Notes under the pieces: generated by a model
Told to the model about the DNA's origin: nothing
Database searches by the model: none
What the model saw: only the letters and a program-made list of their open reading frames with translations
In this document: positions 35,770-47,813 of the stretch, in pieces
Position numbering within the stretch: the stretch's first letter is position 1
Layout of the letters: every line of letters starts with the position of its first letter
Made by a program: the position numbers and the translations under genes
Assembly (NCBI RefSeq): GCF_041270065.1
Contig: NZ_CP065958.1
Span: 2,294,001 to 2,358,000, forward strand
Length of the DNA: 64,000 nucleotides
From: Streptomyces fradiae
GTDB taxonomy: Bacteria > Actinomycetota > Actinomycetes > Streptomycetales > Streptomycetaceae
Direction of reading: 5' to 3'

Positions 35770-36909
35770 GGACGGCACCTCGGTCTTGTCGTTCGAGGAG
35801 TCCGCGTCGCCCTCGGCCGCCGCGAGCGCCCTGTTGCGGCGCACGGAGGACCAGAAGGACCAGGCGATGAGCGCCACGCCGATGCCGCCGGTGACGATCT
35901 CGGGGATCTCGTACTGGATGGTGACCATGAGGACCACGGCCAGGGCGCCGATCGCGTAGTGCGCGCCGTGCTCCAGGTAGACGTAGTCGTCGAGGGTGCC
36001 CTGGCGGACCAGGTAGACGGTCAGGGACCGCACGTACATGGCGCCGACGCCGAGGCCCAGGGCCATCAGGACGATGTCGTTGGTGATGGCGAAGGCGCCG
36101 ATGACGCCGTCGAAGGAGAAGGAGGCGTCGAGGACCTCAAGGTAGAGGAACATGAAGAAGGCGGCCTTGCCGGCGAGCTGGACCACCGAGACCTTCTTGC
36201 CGGAACGCTTCGCCTCTTCCTCGGCCTCGTGCTCGCGCTCCTCTTCCTCCTCCAGCTTGTTCTCGAAGTAGCCGGAGAGACCGCCGACGACGAGGTACGT
36301 GATGAGGCCGGCGATGCCGGAGATCAGCACCGTCTGCGCCTTGTCGACGTGGGCGCCGCCGTGCTGGTGGGCCTGGGTCGCGAAGGTCATCGAGGTGATG
36401 AGCAGGACGACGAGGGCGATGCAGACCGACAGCATGTCGACCTTGCCGAGCTTGGCGAGCGGGCGCTCGATCCAGCGCAGCCACTGGATGTCACGGTCCT
36501 CGAAGATGAAGTCGAGGAAGATCATCAGCAGGAACATGCCACCGAAGGCGGCGATCGACGGGTGCGCGTCGGTGACCAGTTCCTGGTAGCGGTCGGCGTC
36601 GTTGAGCGCGAGGTCGACGGCCTCGATGGGGCCGATCTTGGCACTGATCGCGACGATCACGACGGGGAAGACCAGGCGCATGCCGAAGACGGCGATGAGC
36701 ACACCGACCGTGAGGAAGATCTTCTGCCAGAAGGCATTCATCTTCTTCAGGATTCCGGCGTTGACCACCGCGTTGTCGAACGAGAGCGAGATCTCGAGGA
36801 TGCAGAGGATGGCGACGACCCCGAAAGCCTCCCACCCCCCGTAGAGCACCCCGGCCACCAGGCCGAGGGCGGTGATCGCGAACGACCAGCCGAAGGTTTT
36901 CAGAATCAC
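35761..36909 (-). CDS. DUF475 (TerC-like) integral membrane protein
   Basis: 382 residues from a GTG. Nine or more helices, with SLSFDNAVVNAGIL and ASFSFDGVIGAFAIT, two copies of the S-F-D-N/G motif typical of TerC-type proteins, and an acidic cytoplasmic loop (NKLEEEEEREHEAEEEAKR). TerC relatives are metal-ion (manganese) exporters or membrane partners of Ter proteins. It lies 39 bases after a terD gene and is probably part of that operon. Confidence 0.9.
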   Translation of the reverse strand: MILKTFGWSFAITALGLVAGVLYGGWEAFGVVAILCILEISLSFDNAVVNAGILKKMNAFWQKIFLTVGVLIAVFGMRLVFPVVIVAISAKIGPIEAVDLALNDADRYQELVTDAHPSIAAFGGMFLLMIFLDFIFEDRDIQWLRWIERPLAKLGKVDMLSVCIALVVLLITSMTFATQAHQHGGAHVDKAQTVLISGIAGLITYLVVGGLSGYFENKLEEEEEREHEAEEEAKRSGKKVSVVQLAGKAAFFMFLYLEVLDASFSFDGVIGAFAITNDIVLMALGLGVGAMYVRSLTVYLVRQGTLDDYVYLEHGAHYAIGALAVVLMVTIQYEIPEIVTGGIGVALIAWSFWSSVRRNRALAAAEGDADSSNDKTEVPSGV

Positions 36910-36948
36910 TGTCTACCCCATCGTGATATTTACGCGATACTCGCGGCT

Positions 36949-37524
36949 TTACGAAACGTTGACCCCGAAGTCTAGAGCGATGCCCCGCAGGCCGGACGCG
37001 TACCCCTGCCCCACCGCCCGGAACTTCCATTCGCCGTTGTAGCGGTACAGCTCGCCGAAGATCATCGCGGTCTCGCCGGAGGCATCCTCGGAAAGGTCGT
37101 ACCGGGCGAGTTCCTGCCCGTCGGCCTGGTTCACCACACGGATGAAGGCATTGCTGACCTGGCCGAAGGTCTGGCCGCGATTGTCCGCCTCATGGATGGA
37201 GACCGGGAAGATGATCTTGTCGCACTGGACCGGCACCTTGGTGAGGTCGACGATCAGGGACTCGTCGTCGCCCTCGCCCTCGCCGGTCAGGTTGTCACCG
37301 GTGTGCTCGACGGAGCCCTCGGGGCTCTTGAGGTTGTTGTAGAACACGAAGTACTCGTCGCCGAGCACCCGCCCCGACTGGCACAGCAGGGCGCTGGCGT
37401 CGAGGTCGAAGGGGGCTCCGGTGGTGGAGCGCGCGTCCCAGCCGAGACCCACGAGCACCTGGGTGAGGTTGGGTGCGGCCTTGGAGAGGGAGACATTGCC
37501 TCCCTTGGCGAGCGTGACGCCCAT
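36949..37524 (-). CDS. terD: TerD-family calcium-binding stress protein
   Basis: 191 residues, the standard TerD length: [59 protein letters not shown] (calcium-binding acids), [20 protein letters not shown]. The ATG at 37524 has GGGAGG. It is a paralogue of the next upstream terD. TerD proteins accompany tellurite, phage and oxidative stress resistance, and in streptomycetes influence development. It is probably cotranscribed with DUF475. Confidence 0.93.
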   Translation of the reverse strand: MGVTLAKGGNVSLSKAAPNLTQVLVGLGWDARSTTGAPFDLDASALLCQSGRVLGDEYFVFYNNLKSPEGSVEHTGDNLTGEGEGDDESLIVDLTKVPVQCDKIIFPVSIHEADNRGQTFGQVSNAFIRVVNQADGQELARYDLSEDASGETAMIFGELYRYNGEWKFRAVGQGYASGLRGIALDFGVNVS

Positions 37525-37564
37525 GACGATGGTTCCTCCCCTGTCAGGTGTTTCTCTACAGGCA

Positions 37565-37599
37565 CGTCCGGCGCCGCACGAAGTGTGCGGCGCCGGACG
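37565..37599 (-). terminator. Perfect 15-bp hairpin between the two terD genes
   Basis: CGTCCGGCGCCGCAC (37565-37579) and its exact complement (37585-37599), loop GAAGT. It ends or attenuates the upstream terD transcript. Confidence 0.85.
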
Positions 37600-37615
37600 A
37601 TGTCGGGTGCGCGGC

Positions 37616-38191
37616 TCAGACGTTGACGCCGAAGTCCTGCGCGATGCCGCGCAGGCCGGAGGCGTAGCCCTGGCCGACGGCGCGGAACTTCCACTCGGCA
37701 CCGTTGCGGTACAGCTCGCCGAAGACCATGGCGGTCTCGGTCGAGGCGTCCTCCGACAGGTCGTAGCGCGCGATCTCGGCGCCGCCGGCCTGGTTCACGA
37801 CGCGGATGAACGCGTTGCGCACCTGGCCGAAGGACTGCTGGCGGTTTTCGGCGTCGTAGATCGACACCGGGAAGACGATCTTGGCGACATCCGCCGGGAC
37901 GCCGGCCAGGTTGACCTTGACCTGCTCGTCGTCGCCCTCGCCCTCACCGGTCAGGTTGTCGCCGGTGTGCTCGACGGAGCCGTCCGCGCTCTTCAGGTTG
38001 TTGAAGAAGACGAAGTCCTGGTCGTTGCGGACCTTGCCCGCCTCGTTCACCAGGATGGCGCTGGCGTCGAGGTCGAAGTCCGTACCGGTGGTGGTGCGGA
38101 CGTCCCAGCCCAGACCGACCGTGACGGCGGTCAGGCCCGGGGCCTCCTTGGTCAGCGAGACGTTGCCGCCCTTGCTGAGGCTGACTCCCAC
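37616..38191 (-). CDS. terD: TerD-family calcium-binding stress protein
   Basis: 191 residues, clearly paralogous to the terD at 36949-37524. I chose GTG 38191 ([14 protein letters not shown]) because GGAGGGA lies four bases upstream; an ATG 12 bases earlier would place the ribosome site inside the gene. [17 protein letters not shown] and [16 protein letters not shown] carry the calcium-binding pattern. About 150 bases of promoter region separate it from the peroxiredoxin stop. Confidence 0.93.
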   Translation of the reverse strand: MGVSLSKGGNVSLTKEAPGLTAVTVGLGWDVRTTTGTDFDLDASAILVNEAGKVRNDQDFVFFNNLKSADGSVEHTGDNLTGEGEGDDEQVKVNLAGVPADVAKIVFPVSIYDAENRQQSFGQVRNAFIRVVNQAGGAEIARYDLSEDASTETAMVFGELYRNGAEWKFRAVGQGYASGLRGIAQDFGVNV

Positions 38192-38340
38192 GAGTCCCTC
38201 CATTGGTTTCAGGGGCAGCGCCCCCAGTCGTGCGTTGTCATCCGATCAACGTGTGGATCCTAGTGACGGGTTCCCCGTCGAAACAGACGTTTCGCCCGAG
38301 TGTTGGTCCGGCAGGGCCGTCCGGGGGTCTACGGGGTCCG

Positions 38341-38799
38341 TCAGAGGGCGGCGAGGGCCTTGGCGTACGCGTCGGCGTCGCGGGCGTCCGGGAGGGCGTT
38401 GACGACGGACCAGCGGACGGTGCCGGCCCTGTCGATGACGAAGGTGCCGCGCACCGCGCAGCCCTTGTCCTCGTCGAAGACGCCGTACGCGCGGGAGACC
38501 TCGCCGTGCGGCCAGAAGTCGGAGAGCAGCGGGAACTCCAGCTCCTCCTGCTCGCCGAAGACGCGCAGGGTGTGCATGGAGTCGGCGGAGACGGCGAGCA
38601 GCTGGGTGTCGTCGTTGACGAACTCGCCGGCCCGCTCGCGCAGGGCGCGCAGCTCGCCGGTGCACACGCCGGTGAAGGCGAAGGGGTAGAAGAACAGCAC
38701 CACGCGCTTCTCGCCGCGGAAGTCGGAGAGCCGCACGGTGCGGCCGTGGTTGTCCTTCAGCTCGAAGTCGGGGGCCTGTGCGCCGATCTCGATCGCCAT
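38341..38799 (-). CDS. ahpE: AhpE-type peroxiredoxin
   Basis: 152 residues. YPFAFTGVCTGEL holds the peroxidatic Cys46; FPLLSDFWPHGEVSRAYGVF and RGTFVIDRAGTVRW match the 1-Cys AhpE group of actinobacteria closely. There is no obvious resolving cysteine in the usual 2-Cys position. It reduces peroxides and peroxynitrite. It is between DUF3052 (upstream, after a terminator) and the terD genes. Confidence 0.9.
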   Translation of the reverse strand: MAIEIGAQAPDFELKDNHGRTVRLSDFRGEKRVVLFFYPFAFTGVCTGELRALRERAGEFVNDDTQLLAVSADSMHTLRVFGEQEELEFPLLSDFWPHGEVSRAYGVFDEDKGCAVRGTFVIDRAGTVRWSVVNALPDARDADAYAKALAAL

Positions 38800-38880
38800 C
38801 CCGTACGCATCCCTTCGCCGGCGGCCCAGCTTTTGGGCCGAAACGGTGAAACCCACCTTATGGCCGCCGGGTACGAGGAC

Positions 38881-38923
38881 GCGCGGAGCCCCCGCCGGAG
38901 GTGCTCCGGCGGGGGCTCCGCGC
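38881..38923 (-). terminator. Perfect 20-bp terminator stem
   Basis: GCGCGGAGCCCCCGCCGGAG (38881-38900) pairs completely with 38904-38923, loop GTG, just after the DUF3052 stop. Confidence 0.92.
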
Positions 38924-38938
38924 AGTGTTCGGGGGTGA

Positions 38939-39361
38939 TCAGCGCTTCGGGGTGCCGAGTCGGGTGCCGACCCAGTCCTTGGCGACGCTGATGCTCTTGC
39001 TCTGTGTGAGACCAGCGGTCTGCGCGGCATCGTTGATGTCGCTCGGCTCGATGTAGCCGTCGCGGCCCGTCTTCGGGGTCAGCAGCCAGATCTGGCCGCC
39101 GTCCTCAAGGAAGCCGATGGCGTCCACCAGGGCGTCGGTCAGGTCACCGTCCTCGTCGCGGAACCACAGCAGCACGGCGTCGGCGACGTCGTCGTAGTCC
39201 TCGTCCACGAGTTCCTGGCCGATAAGGGACTCGATGCCTTCACGGAGATCGAAGTCGACGTCGTCGTCGTAGCCGATCTCCTGGACCACCTGTCCGGGCT
39301 CGAACCCCAGCCTCGCTGCCGGGTTGGTCCGCTCCTCCGCGTGGTCCGCGGTCGCGCTCAC
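38939..39361 (-). CDS. DUF3052 family protein
   Basis: 140 residues, acidic, cytoplasmic. I chose GTG 39361 because AGGAGG lies six bases upstream; an in-frame ATG at 39379 is upstream of that site. RLGFEPGQVVQEIGYDDDVD, AVLLWFRDEDGDLTDALVDA and GQIWLLTPKTGRDGYIEPSD are the DUF3052 pattern. The function is unknown; the gene is divergent from aceE. Confidence 0.9.
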   Translation of the reverse strand: MSATADHAEERTNPAARLGFEPGQVVQEIGYDDDVDFDLREGIESLIGQELVDEDYDDVADAVLLWFRDEDGDLTDALVDAIGFLEDGGQIWLLTPKTGRDGYIEPSDINDAAQTAGLTQSKSISVAKDWVGTRLGTPKR

Positions 39362-39787
39362 GGCTTGCCTCCTGCTCATGTATCGGAAAATGCCTCACCA
39401 CGCGCGGGCGCGCGGCGCTGGCCGTAGTCCACACGTGCCGGGGCGGATCGCGCAAGTACCCGGCCGATGAGACCGCCGAAACGGTGACGTTTGGGGCCGT
39501 CTCGCCGCAACTTCCGGCGAACACCCGTCGCGCTCCGTGACGAGTCCTGCACGCTTCGTCCCGCAATGTGGGTCTCTGCGGCTTCAGTCTGCCGAACGTA
39601 TTGCCGGAACGCATGCGCGGGATGGGCGTAAGGTTGCGATTTGACCGGACTGGAACGTCCTTGGTACCCCACGAGGATTACCGCTCGGTAAAGATGACGT
39701 TTGCCTTCGGCGGGGTACACGATGAGCATCCTGGCCTCTGCGGGGTCTTCGGTCCCCCTGGGCTCCACCGACCAGCGAAGGAACAGC
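39362..39787. other. 426-base intergenic region between DUF3052 and aceE
   Basis: No gene is convincing here. TTGACC at 39641-39646 followed at 18 bases by TACCCC is a weak promoter for aceE, giving a leader of more than 100 bases. A related stretch around 39680 (TACCGCTCGGTAAAG, an inverted ACCGCTCGGT) could be a regulator site. A frame across 39376-39822 on the minus strand lacks protein-like composition. Confidence 0.4.
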
Positions 39788-42520
<2,733 letters not shown>

Positions 42521-42621
42521 CCGGGCAGCAGTCCGAGCGGTGGTCGTACCCGCGCGCGCGGGTGCGTCGTGGCTGGTCGGAGGGTGGCCCGTGCCCCTGA
42601 GGGGGTGCGGGCCTGCCTACG

Positions 42622-43425
42622 ATGCCCGGCATGAAGGAACGCTGGGAACGCCACACCCAAACGCCGCTGCTGGTGCTCGCGGTGGCGTTCGGGATCGCCT
42701 ACGCCGTCCCGATCGTCGCCCCGGACGCCGACGCCTGGGTGCACCAGTGGTGCTCCCATGTGGAGTGGGCGGTGTGGGGCGCGTTCGCCCTGGACTATCT
42801 GGTGCGGCTGGCGCTCGCCCCGGACCGGTGGGCCTTCGTGCGCGGGCATCTGCTCGATCTGCTCGCGGTGATACTGCCGATGGTGCAGCCGCTGCGGCTG
42901 CTCAGGGTGGTCTCCACGCTCCTCCTGGTGGGCCGGCGGGCCCGGATGGCCCCGCAGATAACGCTCACCACCTATGTGGCGGGCGCCGTGGTCGGACTGA
43001 TGATGTTCGGCTCGCTGGCCGTGCTGCACGTGGAGCGGAACGCCCCGAACGGCAACATCAAGACCCTGGGCGACGCGGTCTGGTGGTCCTTCACCACGAT
43101 GACCACGGTCGGCTACGGCGACCACGCCCCGACCACGGGCCTGGGCCGGGTGCTCGCGGTGGGCCTGATGCTGTCCGGGATCGCCCTGCTCGGTGTGGTC
43201 ACCGCGAACATCGCCGCCTGGTTCATCTCCCGCTTCGACCGGGACGACGAGGCCGACCGCCGGCAGACCGAGCTCCTGGAGGCGCTGACCTCCGAGGTGC
43301 GGGCGCTGCGGGCCGAGGTCGCGCGCCTCTCGCCCCCGCAGCCGGCGGACCCGGCCCCGGACCTGAAATCGGCCCCAGACCTGGACGCTCCTGACGTTCC
43401 GCTGCCTACCGCTCCCAGATCTTGA
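42622..43425 (+). CDS. Six-helix potassium channel
   Basis: 267 residues. The selectivity filter TTVGYGD is near residue 161, between helices AGAVVGLMMFGSLAVLHVE and AVGLMLSGIALLGVVTANIA. Four helices precede it; the fourth (PLRLLRVVSTLLLVGRRAR) has spaced arginines like a voltage sensor. The C-terminus is a coiled coil (LLEALTSEVRALRAEVARL) that could support tetramers. An alternative ATG nine bases in is equally possible. It overlaps the convergent inhibitor gene by 20 bases. Confidence 0.88.
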   Translation: MPGMKERWERHTQTPLLVLAVAFGIAYAVPIVAPDADAWVHQWCSHVEWAVWGAFALDYLVRLALAPDRWAFVRGHLLDLLAVILPMVQPLRLLRVVSTLLLVGRRARMAPQITLTTYVAGAVVGLMMFGSLAVLHVERNAPNGNIKTLGDAVWWSFTTMTTVGYGDHAPTTGLGRVLAVGLMLSGIALLGVVTANIAAWFISRFDRDDEADRRQTELLEALTSEVRALRAEVARLSPPQPADPAPDLKSAPDLDAPDVPLPTAPRS

Positions 43426-43813
43426 AGGCCCGCACCTGGTAGGGCGACTGGGGCACCCACACCCCCTTCCCCGGATAGGTCTCGAACTCCCCGGTCTCCG
43501 CGCACTCCGCGGACTGGTACGTCGTGACCGGCCGCCCGGTCCTGTTCGCCAGGGACTGGGCACTGGTCCCGGCCGGCAGGGCGGTGCAGCTCTCGATGTC
43601 GACCGCGGTCAGCTCGTGCGCCTGGGCCCTGCCCTTGAAGTCGGCCTTGGGCCACAGGCACAGCTGGCCGGGCCCGCAGGCGCCGAGCGCGGTGCCGGCA
43701 CGGGTACCGGTGCCGGTGCCGGTGCCGGTGCCGCTCGGTGCGGCCGCCTGGGCCGGGATCGCGAGCAGGGCGGTGAGCAGGACTCCGGCGACGAGCAACG
43801 TCTTCGTATACAT
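43406..43813 (-). CDS. Secreted peptidase inhibitor family I36 protein
   Basis: 135 residues with a signal peptide (LLVAGVLLTALLAIPAQA), a (GT)5 repeat coded by tandem GGTGCC-type hexamers, then CGPGQLCLWPKADFKGRAQ and SLANRTGRPVTTYQSAEC, the beta/gamma-crystallin-like pattern of I36 (SMPI-type) inhibitors with paired cysteines. Probably an extracellular protease inhibitor. Confidence 0.82.
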   Translation of the reverse strand: MYTKTLLVAGVLLTALLAIPAQAAAPSGTGTGTGTGTRAGTALGACGPGQLCLWPKADFKGRAQAHELTAVDIESCTALPAGTSAQSLANRTGRPVTTYQSAECAETGEFETYPGKGVWVPQSPYQVRAFKIWER

Positions 43814-43881
43814 GCAGGTGAACCCCCGTTTCGTAACTCTCTGTAATCAAGAGCATGGCGGAGGGTCCGCGGACATGGAAG

Positions 43882-43921
43882 AGGGGCCGCCCCCGTTCAC
43901 GCGAACGGGTGACGGCCCCCT
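43882..43921 (-). terminator. Hairpin after the MFS gene
   Basis: AGGGGCCG (43882) pairs with CGGCCCCCT (to 43921) and the inner CCCGTTC with GAACGGG. It lies just downstream of the MFS stop codon. Confidence 0.7.
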
Positions 43922-43931
43922 ACGGGAACCC

Positions 43932-45557
43932 CTAGATGTGGGCCGCTCCCGCGCCCGCCTCCGCGTTCTCACCGCGCTTGGTGAGGGTGGCGACGAGGGC
44001 CGCGACGACGGCGACGACACCGGCGACGGTGAAGGCAAGGCCCATGCCGTCCAGGAAGGTGTCATGGATGACCTTGCCGATGGTCTGGACGGCCTCGGGC
44101 GTCATGCCCGGCGCCTTGGCCAGCTCCGGCGGCACCATGCCGAACTCGGCGGCCTGCTCCAGGCGCGGATCGGCGGGCCCGGGCAGATGGGCGGCGGTCC
44201 AGTTCTCGCCGAACGAGCTCGACACCTTGGAGGACATGACGGCGCCCAGCACCGCCGTACCGAGCGCGCCGCCGACCTGCATCGCGGCCTGCTGCAGACC
44301 GCCGGCCACGCCGGAGAGCTCCAGCGGCGCGTTGCCGACGATCACCTCGGTGGCGCCGACCATGACCGGGGCCAGGCCCAGGCCGAGCAGCGCGAACCAC
44401 AGGGACATCGCGAGCTTCCCCGTACCGGCGTCGAGGGTGAGCATGCCGAACATCGCCACCGCGGTGCAGACCATGCCGCCGACCAGCGGGACCCGCGGAC
44501 CGAACCTGGTGATCAGCAGGCCGGCCAGCGGCGAGGAGACGATCATCATGCCGGTCAGCGGCAGCAGGGCCACACCGCTGTCGACCGGCTTGAGCCCCTG
44601 CACGCCCTGGAGGTAGAAGGTCACGAAGAACAGGCCGCCCATGAAGGCGAAGGCCATCAGGACCATGAGGACCACACCGGCCGACAGCGGCACGGAGCGG
44701 AACATCTTCAGCGGGATCAGCGGCTCGCGGACCTTGGTCTCCCAGACCGCGAAGACCACGAAGAGCAGCACGGCGCCGAGCAGGCAGCCCCAGGTCTTGA
44801 CGTCGCTCCAGCCCCAGGACTCGCCGGCCTTGATGATGCCCCAGATCAGGGCGCCCATCGCGGCGGAGAGCAGCACGATGCCGGGGAGGTCGAAGGAGCG
44901 CGGCGCGTTCTCGGCGCGGTGGTCCTTGAGGATCAGCAGGCCGAGGACGAGGGCGAGGACGCCGACCGGCACGTTGATGAAGAAGACGTACTGCCAGTCG
45001 GCCTGCTCGACGAGCACACCGCCGAGGATCGGGCCGCCGGCCGTCGAGGCTCCGATGACCATGCCCCAGATGCCGATGGCCATGTTGAGCTTCTCGGCCG
45101 GGAAGGTGGCGCGCAGCAGACCGAGCGCGGCCGGCATGAGCAGCGCGCCGAAGAGGCCCTGGAGCACACGGAAGGCGATCACGAGCCCGATCGAGCCCGA
45201 CAGGCCGATCGCGCCGGAGGCGGCGGCGAAGCCCGCGATGCCGATGACGAAGGTCTGCCGGTGCCCGAAGCGGTCACCGAGCTTGCCGGCGGTGATCAGC
45301 GCGACGGCGAGCGCGAGCAGATAGCCGTTGGTGATCCACTGGACCTGCGCCAGGCTGGCGTTCAGGTCCTCCTTGATGGCCGGGTTGGCGATGGCGACGA
45401 TCGTGCCGTCGAGCGCGACCATCATCACGCCGGCCGCGACGCTGAACAGCGTCAGCCATGGGTGACCGCGCAGTCCCTTCACCGGGGCCCCGTCCGGGGT
45501 CCGGCCGCCACCCCCCTGACCCTGCGGGGTCTTTTCCATGGTGATCTGACTAGTCAT
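43932..45557 (-). CDS. MFS drug exporter, DHA2 (14-helix) family
   Basis: 541 residues. VALDGTIVAIANPAI, GKLGDRFGHRQTFVIG (motif A) and GIWGMVIGASTAGGPILGGV (motif C, antiporter signature) mark an EmrB/QacA-type proton-coupled exporter. It is divergent from a TetR gene, the usual arrangement for an inducible efflux pump. The substrate cannot be told. Confidence 0.92.
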   Translation of the reverse strand: MTSQITMEKTPQGQGGGGRTPDGAPVKGLRGHPWLTLFSVAAGVMMVALDGTIVAIANPAIKEDLNASLAQVQWITNGYLLALAVALITAGKLGDRFGHRQTFVIGIAGFAAASGAIGLSGSIGLVIAFRVLQGLFGALLMPAALGLLRATFPAEKLNMAIGIWGMVIGASTAGGPILGGVLVEQADWQYVFFINVPVGVLALVLGLLILKDHRAENAPRSFDLPGIVLLSAAMGALIWGIIKAGESWGWSDVKTWGCLLGAVLLFVVFAVWETKVREPLIPLKMFRSVPLSAGVVLMVLMAFAFMGGLFFVTFYLQGVQGLKPVDSGVALLPLTGMMIVSSPLAGLLITRFGPRVPLVGGMVCTAVAMFGMLTLDAGTGKLAMSLWFALLGLGLAPVMVGATEVIVGNAPLELSGVAGGLQQAAMQVGGALGTAVLGAVMSSKVSSSFGENWTAAHLPGPADPRLEQAAEFGMVPPELAKAPGMTPEAVQTIGKVIHDTFLDGMGLAFTVAGVVAVVAALVATLTKRGENAEAGAGAAHI

Positions 45558-45564
45558 GCGGGCA

Positions 45565-45619
45565 GGCTAATGACAGTCACTGACAATTGACAAAGCGATT
45601 CACACGACGGTAACTGTCA
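45565..45619. promoter_or_regulatory. Divergent promoters and TGACA-rich operator region
   Basis: TGACAGTCA (45571-45579) and an inverted near copy (TAACTGTCA, 45611-45619) lie 40 bases apart; TGACA also occurs at 45581 and 45588. Candidate promoters are TTGTCA-18-TAGCCT toward the MFS gene and TTGACA-18-TAACTG toward the regulator. The inverted pair is the likely TetR operator. Confidence 0.5.
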
Positions 45620-45672
45620 CGTACCTCACAGGTAGCCTGGCCCGGAAGAAGTGGCGGAAAGAGGATCGACAC

Positions 45673-46305
45673 GTGACCACCGCGCCCGGCCTGCGCGAGC
45701 GCAAGAAGCAGCGCACCCGCGACGCGCTGATCCGGGCCGCCCTGGAGCTCTTCACCACCCAGGGGTACGAGCGGACCACCGTCGACGAGATCGCCGAAGC
45801 CGTCGAGGTCTCCCAGCGCACCTTCTTCCGCTACTTCGCCACCAAGGAGGACGCGGCCCTCGCCGTCCAGCAGATGGTGGAGGAGCGTTACGTCCGCGCG
45901 CTCGGCGAACGCCCGCCCGAGGAGGGCCCCTTCGACGCGATGCGCAACGCGGTCCTGGGCGCCTGGGACGCCATCGGCGAGGCGATCGAGGAGGTCGTCC
46001 CGGTCGAGCTCTACATCCGCGCCTACCACCTCATCGAGTCCACGCCCGCGCTGTTCGCCGCCCATCTGCGCCGTTCCGCCGAGATCGAGGAGCGGATCGC
46101 CCGGCTGATCGCCGAGCGCGAGGGCCTGGACGTGGACGAGGACCCGCGGCCCCGGATCGCCACCGCCGCCTTCGGCGGGGTCATGCGGGTCACCGGCCGC
46201 CTCTGGGGACGCGGCGAGGAGGAGACCCTGGAGTCGATCCGCGCCCTGACCGAGCGCTACCTCGACCAGCTCGGCGCCGCCCTCGCCCCGCGCTGGCGCG
46301 CCTGA
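45673..46305 (+). CDS. TetR-family transcriptional regulator
   Basis: 210 residues from a GTG. The N-terminal helix-turn-helix is RDALIRAALELFTTQGYERT, VDEIAEAVEVSQRTFFRYF, a standard TetR_N. The C-terminal ligand domain is helical. It probably represses the divergent MFS exporter and responds to its substrate. Confidence 0.92.
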   Translation: MTTAPGLRERKKQRTRDALIRAALELFTTQGYERTTVDEIAEAVEVSQRTFFRYFATKEDAALAVQQMVEERYVRALGERPPEEGPFDAMRNAVLGAWDAIGEAIEEVVPVELYIRAYHLIESTPALFAAHLRRSAEIEERIARLIAEREGLDVDEDPRPRIATAAFGGVMRVTGRLWGRGEEETLESIRALTERYLDQLGAALAPRWRA

Positions 46306-46525
46306 GCCCACACGCGCCTGAGCCCGCCAGCCACCCGCGCCCCGCCCGTACGCCCCTCTCCTACGTACGCCGTACGCCCCAGCCCCACACCCCCCGCACC
46401 GCACGCCCCTACCCGTGCGTCGCGTACGCCTCCGCGCACGTACCGTCACCGCACACCCCTCTCCCGCCGTGATCCGCGTCACTCGCGGCACGGGCGCCCT
46501 CCGGCGCCCCCTAGGGTGGCGGCCA

Positions 46526-47737
46526 ATGTCTTCCTTCGACTCCTCCCCCACCCTCACCGTCTGGCGGATGCTGCTCGCGCTCGCCGTGGTGTTCGTGCTC
46601 CTCGCGACGACCGGGTGGACCACGATCCGGCATCAGCGCACGCCAGGACCGACCCGGGAGGAGGCGCTCGCCGCGTGGACGCACGGCCGGATCGGCGGCC
46701 GCGCGCTGCCGGACCCGGCGTCCCCGGCCCGAACGATCGCCGCGTTCTTCGCCGCCGTCGGGCCCGCCCGGGGCGCCGCGCTCGCCGACACCCACCCGCT
46801 CGTCGTGGGCAACCTCAACGGCGCGCCCGTCACCCTGCGCTACCGCGCCAACCGGGTCTCGCTGGCCCGGGCGCTCGACGCCGAGCGGGGCAGGGTCGAC
46901 GACCCGCGGCTCACCGCCGACGGGCGGCACGAGGCGCTGCGCCGGGTGCACCGCTTCACCAGTCTGATGCGGCCCGGCCGGCAGATCCTCGCCTTCGACC
47001 CGACGGGTACGGGGCGGACCGCCGAGGTGCTCGGCGACCTGACGCGGGCCCGCCGGGTGTCGGTGATCGTGCCGGGCGTCGACACCAATCTGCTGACCTT
47101 CCAGAAGACCGCCCGCCGCTACTCCGCGCCCGCCGGCATGGCCGAATCCCTGTACGCCGCCGAGCGCCGGGCCGATCCACGCGCGCGTACCGCCGTCATC
47201 GCCTGGGCCGACTACACCGCCCCGGTGGGCGTGGGCGTCGAGGCCGCGATCGGCCGGCTCGCCGCGAACGGCGCGGTGCGGCTCGTCGACCTGACGACGG
47301 CGCTGCCGGGCGACTCGCGCGTCACCCTCTTCTGCCACAGTTACGGCTCCGTGCTGTGCGGGGTGGCCGCGGACCGGCTGCCCGCCCGGGTCACCGACGT
47401 GGTGGTGGCCGGCAGCCCCGGCATGCGGGCCGAGCGGGCCGAGGACCTGCGCACCCGGGCCCGGGTCTGGGCCATGCGGGACGCCGACGACTGGATCGCG
47501 GACGTGCCCCACCTGGAGCTCGGCGGGGTCGGGCACGGCACCGATCCGGTGGCCCCGGAGTTCGGCGCGCGGCTGCTCTCGGCGGCCGGTGCGGCCGGGC
47601 ACACCGGCTATTTCGAGCCGGGTACGAGCAGCCTGGCGAACTTCGCCGCGCTGGGCGTCGGCGCGTACGGCGCGCTGACCTGCGCGAGCGCCGACAGCGC
47701 TTGTCTCGACGGAATCTTCGGCGGGACACCCGCCTGA
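46526..47737 (+). CDS. Secreted or anchored alpha/beta hydrolase (DUF1023-like)
   Basis: 403 residues. One N-terminal helix (MLLALAVVFVLLATTGW) acts as signal anchor; the hydrolase domain has LRYRANRV, VSVIVPGVDTN, TAVIAWADYTAPVGVG and FCHSYGSVLCG with the nucleophile Ser in H-S-Y-G-S, and VGHGTDPVAPEFG with the late His. It is the longer of two paralogues in the window (the other at 51.2 kb). The substrate is unknown. The ATG has GGGTGGCGG upstream. Confidence 0.85.
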   Translation: MSSFDSSPTLTVWRMLLALAVVFVLLATTGWTTIRHQRTPGPTREEALAAWTHGRIGGRALPDPASPARTIAAFFAAVGPARGAALADTHPLVVGNLNGAPVTLRYRANRVSLARALDAERGRVDDPRLTADGRHEALRRVHRFTSLMRPGRQILAFDPTGTGRTAEVLGDLTRARRVSVIVPGVDTNLLTFQKTARRYSAPAGMAESLYAAERRADPRARTAVIAWADYTAPVGVGVEAAIGRLAANGAVRLVDLTTALPGDSRVTLFCHSYGSVLCGVAADRLPARVTDVVVAGSPGMRAERAEDLRTRARVWAMRDADDWIADVPHLELGGVGHGTDPVAPEFGARLLSAAGAAGHTGYFEPGTSSLANFAALGVGAYGALTCASADSACLDGIFGGTPA

Positions 47738-47813
47738 CGCGCGTAGATCACGGCGGATTTACGGTGGTTGCGAAGGGGCGACGTCGGGGCATACGCCGCA
47801 TACGATGAGGCGT

